A program made the translations under genes and the position numbers. Source: RYN-431 sp036388295 (GTDB lineage Bacteria > Planctomycetota > Phycisphaerae > Tepidisphaerales > Tepidisphaeraceae). From it: a stretch of 23,103 nt of DNA. Below, in pieces: positions 17,232-23,103 of this stretch; the stretch's first letter is position 1; every line of letters begins with the position of its first letter. The stretch spans positions 1-23,103 of the forward strand of contig DASVSC010000145.1 in the NCBI GenBank assembly GCA_036388295.1, in the 5' to 3' direction. The notes beneath the pieces were generated by a model. It worked only from the letters and a program-made list of their open reading frames with translations. It searched no databases and was not told the origin of the DNA.

Positions 17232-17722
17232 TGCGCCGCCTTTGCCTGCTCTGCGTCCTACTCGTCGGCTGCGCCAGCACTCCCGGCCCGACCGGCGGAA
17301 CGTCCAACGCGCCGCCGCGCCGGCAGACGGACCGCAACCTGGACCTGGCCATCGACGGCGACGGATTTTTCATCGTTCAAACGCCGGCCGGCGGGTTCCT
17401 GTTCACACGCAACGGCGCGTTGGCGGTGGCGACGTCGGGCGAACTGGTGAACGACGACGGCTACCGCCTGTACCCGCCCGTCACCGTGCCGGCCGGGTCG
17501 GCGACGCTGACCATCACGCCCGACGGCGTCGTGCGCCGCGAAGTGCCGGACGGCATCTCGGAATTGGCTGGGCAGATCGTTTTGTCCCGCTTCGCAAGCC
17601 CGGCGGCGTTGGAACGCGACGGCATCTACCTGCTGCCGACCGAAACAAGTGGGGAACCGGTTACCGGCCGCCCCGGCACGAAGGGCCTCGGCTCCATCCG
17701 CGTCGGCCAACTGGAAGAGTGA
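17231..17722 (+). CDS. Lipoprotein containing a FlgG-like rod core domain
   Basis: A 163-residue predicted lipoprotein. MRRLCLLCVLLVGC is a lipoprotein signal with Cys14 as acylation site, followed by a Pro/Thr/Gly-rich linker. Residues 37-163 resemble the middle of the flagellar distal rod protein FlgG: LDLAIDGDGFFIV, FLFTRNGALAVATSGELVNDDGYRL, ITPDGVV, GQIVLSRFASPAALERDGIYLLPTETSGEP and GTKGLGSIRVGQLEE. It ends where FlgG would continue into its C-terminal helix, and the N-terminal rod helix is also missing. It therefore has the exposed beta core without the helices that polymerise. It starts within the bioA stop and ends 2 nt before bioD, so it is embedded in the biotin operon. An in-frame ATG at 17129 would lie inside bioA and bury the signal peptide. 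Role unknown. Confidence 0.85.
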   Translation: MRRLCLLCVLLVGCASTPGPTGGTSNAPPRRQTDRNLDLAIDGDGFFIVQTPAGGFLFTRNGALAVATSGELVNDDGYRLYPPVTVPAGSATLTITPDGVVRREVPDGISELAGQIVLSRFASPAALERDGIYLLPTETSGEPVTGRPGTKGLGSIRVGQLEE

Positions 17723-17724
17723 GC

Positions 17725-18468
17725 ATGAGCGCGACAGGCCTTCCCATTTCGCCGATCCGCACGCCTGGCCTGTTCGTCACGGGCACGGACACGAACGTGG
17801 GCAAAACCTACATCGCCGCCGCCATCGCGGCTTCGATCCGCGGGAGCGGGCGGCGCGTAGAGGTGCTGAAGCCTGTCGCGACCGGCTGCGTCAAGCGGCG
17901 AGAAGGCTTGGTGAGCGAGGACGCGGAGCTGCTCGCCGCCGCCAGCGACACGGACCAGCCGCTCGACCTGATTTGTCCGAACCCTTACGCCGAGCCGCTG
18001 GCCCCGTCGGTGGCCGCGCGGCGGGCGAATCGGCCGGTGGATTATCTGGCCATCGAGCGGAGCGTCGCGCTCGCCGGCCGGACCGACGCCTGGATTATCG
18101 AAGGGGCGGGCGGCGTGCTGACGCCGTTGGACGACGTGCACACCATTCGTGACCTGATCGTCGCCTTCGGTTTGCCGGCGATCGTCGTCGCCACACCGCG
18201 GCTGGGGACGATCAATCACACGCTGCTGTCGATCGAGGCGCTGCGCGCGGCCGGCATTGACGTGGCCGGCGTGGTGCTGAACCGCTATCCGACCGACACG
18301 CCCGGCACGGCGGAAGAGACCGCCGCGGCCGAGATCGAACGCCTGGGCCGGGTGGCCGTGCTGGCGATCGTGCCGGACGAGCCGTGGACGCCCCCCGCCC
18401 CGCCGCCCGCCGTGATGAGCGCCATCGGCCGCGTCGATTGGCCGGCGCGGTTGCGTGGCCCGGGGTGA
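17725..18468 (+). CDS. bioD: Dethiobiotin synthetase BioD
   Basis: ATP-dependent carboxylase that closes the ureido ring of dethiobiotin from BioA's product. It has 247 residues. The extended P-loop GTDTNVGKT spans 20-28 (Lys27, Thr28), the substrate loop LKPVATGC has Lys49, and IIEGAGGVLTPLD (Glu126 to Gly130) is the second signature. ATG 17725 lies 2 nt after the lipoprotein stop, with a GGAAGAG Shine-Dalgarno-like stretch at the end of that gene. The frame is open further upstream, but that part is a shadow of the lipoprotein gene. The stop overlaps the next start as TGATG. All key residues are intact. Confidence 0.95.
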   Translation: MSATGLPISPIRTPGLFVTGTDTNVGKTYIAAAIAASIRGSGRRVEVLKPVATGCVKRREGLVSEDAELLAAASDTDQPLDLICPNPYAEPLAPSVAARRANRPVDYLAIERSVALAGRTDAWIIEGAGGVLTPLDDVHTIRDLIVAFGLPAIVVATPRLGTINHTLLSIEALRAAGIDVAGVVLNRYPTDTPGTAEETAAAEIERLGRVAVLAIVPDEPWTPPAPPPAVMSAIGRVDWPARLRGPG

Positions 18469-19556
18469 TGCCTACGATCGGCCCGATGCCCGCTCCGCTC
18501 GTCCCGTTCGTCAAGCTCAAAGACCCGTCGACCTACCGCGCCTGCCGCTGGGACATGCGCTCGGACCACGAGGCGCGGGAATATTGGATCGCGTTCTTCA
18601 AAAAGCACGTGCTGACGATCCTGGACCTCGGCTTCCGGATGGCCGTCGACCGTGGGCAGCCGACCGCGCCGGTGCGGGAGCGAATGGACGCGTGCGTGGC
18701 CGACTTTCACACGTTTTTTGACGCGGTGAACGCCGACCCCGCGCGATACCCGTCGCCCGACGGCGGGCCGGTGACCATTCTGACGCTTGACGTCTGGCGC
18801 GACGGTCTGCTGCGCAAGCACGGCTTCGTCGACCCGTTCGAAGATTTGAAACAGCGAGAGAACGAAGGCGTCATCGCCCTGCTGCCGAAAGTCTGCCGTC
18901 AGCACGACGCCTTGAAGGAAACGGAACTGTTCCGCGCCGTGATCGAGGGCGTCTTCGCCGGCAACATCTTCGACATGGGGGCGGCCGGCAGCGCGCAGCT
19001 GCTGCTGGACGGCAAGCTCGACTTCTTCGAAACCCGCAAAAAGCTCCCCGCCCGCCCGTGGCTGGTCGACGGCTTCGACGCCTTCGCCGCCAAGGCCGAG
19101 CGCGGCTGGAAGCGGGCGGTTTTCTTCGTCGACAACGCCGGCAGCGACTTCGTCCTCGGCGCGCTGCCGATGATGCGTTACCTCGCGAAGCGCGGCACGA
19201 GCGTTGTTCTGGCCGCCAACGAACGGCCAACGCTGAACGACATGACGGTGCACGACGTCCGCGCCTGGTGGCCGCGGCTAATGGAAACCGAGCCGTCGCT
19301 CGCAGACCTGCCGATCCACATCGTCAGCACCGGCACCGGCGAGCCGCTGATCGACCTGATGGGTGTCTCGCCGGAATTAAATGAAGCCGCCGCGGATGCA
19401 GACTTGGTCATCATGGAAGGCATGGGCCGGGGCATCGAAAGCAACCTCGACGCCGAGTTCAGCTGCGACGCGGCGAACCTGGCGATGATCAAGGATTACA
19501 TGGTGGCCAAGCGATTGAACGGCAAGCTGTACGACGTCGTCTGCCGGTTCCGTTAG
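18468..19556 (+). CDS. DUF89 metal-dependent phosphatase, PANK4 C-terminal-like
   Basis: A 362-residue DUF89 (ARMT1-like) protein. FFVDNAGSDFVLGALPMMRYLAKRGT with Asp222, Asn223 and Asp227, AANERPTLNDMT with Asp258, and DLVIMEGMGRGIESNLDAEFSCD closely resemble the subgroup containing the phosphatase domain of human PANK4 and its plant homologue. Those enzymes use a metal to dephosphorylate 4'-phosphopantetheine and its oxidised forms, a damage-pre-emption role in CoA synthesis. Substrate here is inferred from motif likeness only; other sugar or cofactor phosphates are possible. ATG 18468 shares a base with the bioD stop; ATG 18486 is an alternative six codons on. It is the last gene of the bioA cluster and is followed by a repeat element. 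Confidence 0.87.
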   Translation: MPTIGPMPAPLVPFVKLKDPSTYRACRWDMRSDHEAREYWIAFFKKHVLTILDLGFRMAVDRGQPTAPVRERMDACVADFHTFFDAVNADPARYPSPDGGPVTILTLDVWRDGLLRKHGFVDPFEDLKQRENEGVIALLPKVCRQHDALKETELFRAVIEGVFAGNIFDMGAAGSAQLLLDGKLDFFETRKKLPARPWLVDGFDAFAAKAERGWKRAVFFVDNAGSDFVLGALPMMRYLAKRGTSVVLAANERPTLNDMTVHDVRAWWPRLMETEPSLADLPIHIVSTGTGEPLIDLMGVSPELNEAAADADLVIMEGMGRGIESNLDAEFSCDAANLAMIKDYMVAKRLNGKLYDVVCRFR

Positions 19557-19574
19557 CCGCCACCGGTAAGTATG

Positions 19575-19730
19575 AACCACGACGTCGCGAAGGCACGAAG
19601 AGGTGCTTGGCGAGGTGCTTGGCGCTTGGACGCCAGTCTCTTATTCAGGCCAATATCTAAGTAAAACGATGACCGGCCAAGCGACCATCGTGGGCCAGTA
19701 ACCTCTTCGTGTCTTCGCGCCTTCGTGTTT
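19575..19730. repeat. Inverted-repeat element upstream of accB
   Basis: Arms 19575-19604 and 19701-19730 are inverted repeats matching at 26 of 30 positions and rich in CACGAAG. The 96-nt centre holds no reading frame of note. CACGAAGGCACGAAG-type arms are a dispersed repeat I recall from several environmental phyla, not checked here. The element lies in the 292-nt gap between the DUF89 gene and accB, upstream of the accB promoter. Confidence 0.75.
19600..19623 (+). repeat. Tandem 12-bp direct repeat
   Basis: GAGGTGCTTGGC occurs twice with no spacer, followed by a partial copy (GCTTGG). It straddles the inner edge of the left arm of the inverted-repeat element and is probably part of it. Confidence 0.8.
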
Positions 19731-19759
19731 AATCCGCTTTCGCATGCCGCCCCCGATTT

Positions 19760-19788
19760 TTGACCCGTTCGATGCCCGCGGCTATCTT
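19760..19788 (+). promoter_or_regulatory. Predicted accB promoter
   Basis: TTGACC (19760-19765; 5 of 6) and TATCTT (19783-19788; 4 of 6) are spaced by exactly 17 nt. Transcription would begin near 19795, giving a leader of about 54 nt. The leader contains a small CCGCC/GGCGG hairpin (19804-19817) and a GAGGG ribosome binding site (19838-19842), 6 nt before the accB GTG. Confidence 0.6.
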
Positions 19789-19848
19789 GCGTGACTCGGC
19801 CGACCGCCTCGCGGCGGGTGGGCCGTTTAAAACCAGCGAGGGCCACCG

Positions 19849-20379
19849 GTGGCAAAGAAAAAGAACGTCCGACCCGCGGCGCCGACGCCCGCGGCCCGTC
19901 CCAAGTCTTCCGAATCGACCGGGCCGATGAACGTCGACCTGCTCGAGCAACTCGTCAAACTCATGAGCGCCAACGACCTGAACACGGTCGATTTGCGCGA
20001 CGGCGACAAACGCGTGGTGCTGCGGCGCGGGGCGGTCGCCTCGGCCGCCCCGGCCGGCGTGGCGTACGCACCGGCCCCCGCCCCGCAAGCCGCCGCCACG
20101 CCCGCGCCGGCCCTGGCCGCGCCGGCGGACGACGCCGGCACGGTCGCCATCAAGAGCCCGATGGTCGGCACCTTCTACGCCAAGCCGTCGCCCGAGGCCA
20201 AGCCGTACGTCAGCGTCGGCAGTGTGATCGACGACGACACCGACGTCTGCGTCATCGAGGCCATGAAAGTGTTCAACAACATCAAGGCCGAAACCAAGGG
20301 CACGATCACGAAGGTCCTGGCCGAGGACGGCAAGCCCGTCGAGTTCGGCCAGGTGCTGTTCCTGGTCAAGCCCTCCTGA
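19849..20379 (+). CDS. accB: Biotin carboxyl carrier protein of acetyl-CoA carboxylase
   Basis: Carries biotin between the carboxylase and transferase sites of acetyl-CoA carboxylase, the entry to fatty-acid synthesis. It has 176 residues, usual length. A basic, Ala/Pro-rich N-terminus leads to a short domain (LLEQLVKLMSANDLNTVDLRDGDKRVVLRRG), an Ala/Pro linker (about 64-98), and the biotinyl domain: IKSPMVGTFYAKPSPEAKPYV with the thumb typical of AccB, and EAMKVFNNI with biotinyl Lys140. The start is GTG 19849, supported by GAGGG 6 nt upstream. It leads a cluster with a DUF1569 gene and accC, and has its own promoter. BioA and BioD, encoded just upstream, make precursors of its cofactor. Confidence 0.95.
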   Translation: MAKKKNVRPAAPTPAARPKSSESTGPMNVDLLEQLVKLMSANDLNTVDLRDGDKRVVLRRGAVASAAPAGVAYAPAPAPQAAATPAPALAAPADDAGTVAIKSPMVGTFYAKPSPEAKPYVSVGSVIDDDTDVCVIEAMKVFNNIKAETKGTITKVLAEDGKPVEFGQVLFLVKPS

Positions 20380-20390
20380 GGCGAAGCAGC

Positions 20391-20849
20391 ATGGCCGAAC
20401 GTCGCACGCTTCAATTCAGCACGGCAGAAGACGTCGCCACAGACGTGGCACGGCTTCGCCACGGGTACGTCGGAACGGGCAGTTGGTCCTTGCCGCAGAC
20501 GTGTTACCACCTGAACTGGGTGATGCAGTCGAGCATGAAGCCCGGCCCCGCGCCGGCCGACACGCCCGAACAGATCGCCCGCCGGCCGCTGCTGCAACAG
20601 ATGCTGGCCACAGGGAAGATTCCCAACGGCCTGCCCGCGCCCGACGAAGCCGTCCCGCCGGCCGACGTGCCGCTGTCGGCGGTCGACACGTTCCTGTCGA
20701 CGCTCGAGCAATTCGGCCGTTTCGCCGGGCCGTTCGCCGCCCATCGTTTGTTCGGCAAGATCAGCGACGACGACCGTCGTCGCCAGCAAATCCTTCACTG
20801 CGCCCACCATTTGTCGTACCTGGTGCCGGCCGAACCTTCCGCGACTTAA
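20391..20849 (+). CDS. DUF1569 protein (DinB-like fold predicted)
   Basis: A 152-residue protein matching DUF1569: the N-terminus RRTLQFSTAEDVATDVARL, GSWSLPQTCYHLNWVMQSSMK, and the C-terminus LFGKISDDDRRRQQILHCAHHLSYLVP. His40, His136 and His139/140 are placed like the metal-binding histidines of the DinB/YfiT-like superfamily, so a metal-binding four-helix bundle is likely; no reaction is known to me. No signal peptide or membrane segment is seen. It sits 11 nt after accB, with GAGG spanning the accB stop as a possible ribosome binding site, and 4 nt before accC. Co-translation with the carboxylase subunits is likely, but a role in biotin or lipid metabolism is only inferred from position. 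Confidence 0.85.
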   Translation: MAERRTLQFSTAEDVATDVARLRHGYVGTGSWSLPQTCYHLNWVMQSSMKPGPAPADTPEQIARRPLLQQMLATGKIPNGLPAPDEAVPPADVPLSAVDTFLSTLEQFGRFAGPFAAHRLFGKISDDDRRRQQILHCAHHLSYLVPAEPSAT

Positions 20850-20853
20850 CGCC

Positions 20854-22200
<1,347 letters not shown>

Positions 22201-22221
22201 CGCCTGCGATCGGGTTCGCTC

Positions 22222-22848
22222 ATGCTGACACAACTGGCCGTCCGCTGGCGATGGATCGAAGCGTTCATTGGCATCGTCTTTTGTTGGCTGATCTCCGCTT
22301 GCGCACTTTGCGTGTTGGTGTTCTTCTCGTTCGTACCGCTGTTGCTGTTGACCGACTCAGACTCCGCCACGGCACGTCGGTATGCGCCGGGCGCGCCGCT
22401 GGCAGTCTTGCTGTGCGTCATCAACGCGACTTTGTTCCCGACGACGTTACGCGCCTTACGCCGTGGCGGGCAGTTCGGCATCGAGGCGGCGAAGCTGAAC
22501 CCGCGGTGGCCTGGGTACATCATTCCGTGGGCGTCGATCTGGTGGTTGGCCCTGTTTCTGCTCGGCGTCTTTTTCGCCGCTTCACTTCAGACGTCGGCGT
22601 ATCTGACTGAAGAGGACATCAAGAGGTTTCCACTCGCCGTTTCGAATCACCGGTGGGTCGACACGGTGCAAATCTTTGTCGGCACGTTCGGCATCGTCTT
22701 CGCCGGCAATACGTTTTTGATGCTCGCCGTTTCGGAGTTCACGCGGAACGAACGCGTGCTGCGTACGGTGTGGCAATTTCGCGTTCCGATCGACCTGGCC
22801 GTGTCCACATTTCCGGCGTGGCTTGCCGCGACCGGCCGGTTCGGCTGA
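22222..22848 (+). CDS. Integral membrane protein, unknown function
   Basis: A 208-residue hydrophobic protein with about four membrane segments by eye (12-43, possibly a long or double one; 58-77; 99-120; 147-170), a Trp-rich stretch (YIIPWASIWWLALFLL) and an Arg-rich loop after the second segment. No family is recognised. It starts at ATG 22222, 21 nt after accC, with no strong ribosome binding site (GGG about 10 nt upstream). It may be read through from accC, but the larger gap and a base composition that looks slightly less GC-biased than accC suggest it is not a core part of that operon. The frame spans 600 nt without stops and has coherent hydrophobic blocks, so it is probably a real gene. 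Confidence 0.7.
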   Translation: MLTQLAVRWRWIEAFIGIVFCWLISACALCVLVFFSFVPLLLLTDSDSATARRYAPGAPLAVLLCVINATLFPTTLRALRRGGQFGIEAAKLNPRWPGYIIPWASIWWLALFLLGVFFAASLQTSAYLTEEDIKRFPLAVSNHRWVDTVQIFVGTFGIVFAGNTFLMLAVSEFTRNERVLRTVWQFRVPIDLAVSTFPAWLAATGRFG

Positions 22849-23071
22849 CCACGTGCGTCCGTCGTCGCTTCGGTAGGAAGTTCGGCGACGCCCTCCGCAC
22901 CGCGTGGACTTGCGAAAGGACGCGCAGACGAGTCGGCCACAGTGAATCGCGAAATGTCTCTGCTTTTTGGCCGACAAAGCACGGCCAAGGCGGTACAACG
23001 AACGGCAGCGGGCACGTGGGCCGGTTACCGGAGACGTCAATGAACCGTCGGCAAGAACGGCCTGTCGAGTT
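22849..23071. other. Non-coding stretch with nothing recognised
   Basis: After the membrane-protein stop I see no convincing gene, RNA or promoter before the terminal hairpin. An ATG at 23040, with GGAG 7 nt upstream, stays open to the window end, but it would run through the hairpin repeat and is too short to judge. Confidence 0.5.
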
Positions 23072-23098
23072 CCCTCTCCCGGTATGGCCGGGAGAGGG
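23072..23098. repeat. Perfect 11-bp hairpin repeat (CCCTCTCCCGG type)
   Basis: CCCTCTCCCGG (23072-23082), a 5-nt loop and the exact complement (23088-23098). No T run follows within the window, so it is not a classical terminator. CCCTCTCCC/GGGAGAGGG palindromes are a dispersed bacterial repeat I recall from many genomes. The window ends 5 nt later, so a longer element may be cut off. Confidence 0.75.
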
Positions 23099-23103
23099 TA
23101 GGG

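Noticed and set aside
19804..19817. Riboswitch or attenuator in the accB leader
   Set aside because: Only a 5-bp stem in a leader of about 54 nt is seen; too small and generic for GC-rich DNA to claim a regulator.
23040..23103. Possible start of another gene at ATG 23040
   Set aside because: Only 64 nt are visible and they run through a dispersed hairpin repeat, so coding potential cannot be supported.

Overview
This is a GC-rich stretch (roughly two-thirds G+C by eye) of a bacterial chromosome carrying 19 protein genes on both strands. It is packed with housekeeping genes; no tRNA, rRNA, CRISPR array, transposase, prophage or plasmid gene was seen. The gene set suggests a member of the Planctomycetota or a close relative in the PVC group. 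The clues are a bifunctional AroD-AroE fusion, DUF1569 and DUF486 proteins, a flagellar-rod-like lipoprotein, few strong Shine-Dalgarno sites, and palindromic repeats of kinds I recall from such genomes. This placement is an inference from gene content and was not tested by a search.

Layout: (1) 1-8013, plus strand: addB (5' end outside the window), addA and truD, overlapping or almost touching, so probably one transcript. (2) 8010-9565, minus strand: surE, a DUF486 membrane protein and a small four-helix membrane protein, closely spaced and tail-to-tail with truD. (3) 9657-12862, plus strand: nnrE, then dapA with its own promoter, coupled by an ATGA overlap to an aroD-aroE fusion. (4) 12831-13032: a nested palindromic repeat element between convergent aroDE and recG that also supplies the last codons of aroDE. 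(5) 13039-15755, minus strand: pcm then recG, overlapping. (6) 15843-19556, plus strand: bioA, a lipoprotein built on the core of the flagellar rod protein FlgG, bioD and a DUF89 phosphatase resembling the C-terminal domain of PANK4, joined by 1-2 nt junctions. (7) 19575-19730: a second inverted-repeat element, followed by a good sigma70-type promoter. (8) 19849-22848, plus strand: accB, a DUF1569 protein, accC and an unrecognised membrane protein. (9) The window ends in a perfect 11-bp hairpin repeat.

Regions 6-8 share a theme. BioA and BioD make the biotin precursors, AccB carries the biotin and AccC carboxylates it for fatty-acid synthesis. The PANK4-type DUF89 protein is of a family that removes damaged phosphopantetheine, the precursor of CoA and acyl-carrier-protein arms. 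The lipoprotein and the DUF1569 protein have no obvious role there and are the best candidates for new biology. Region 1 provides double-strand-break resection (AddAB), and region 5 pairs fork rescue (RecG) with protein repair (Pcm).

Several genes (surE, nnrE, pcm) have a -10-like hexamer only 5-7 nt upstream of the start codon and no Shine-Dalgarno site, which points to leaderless transcripts. dapA and accB show conventional promoters and ribosome binding sites.
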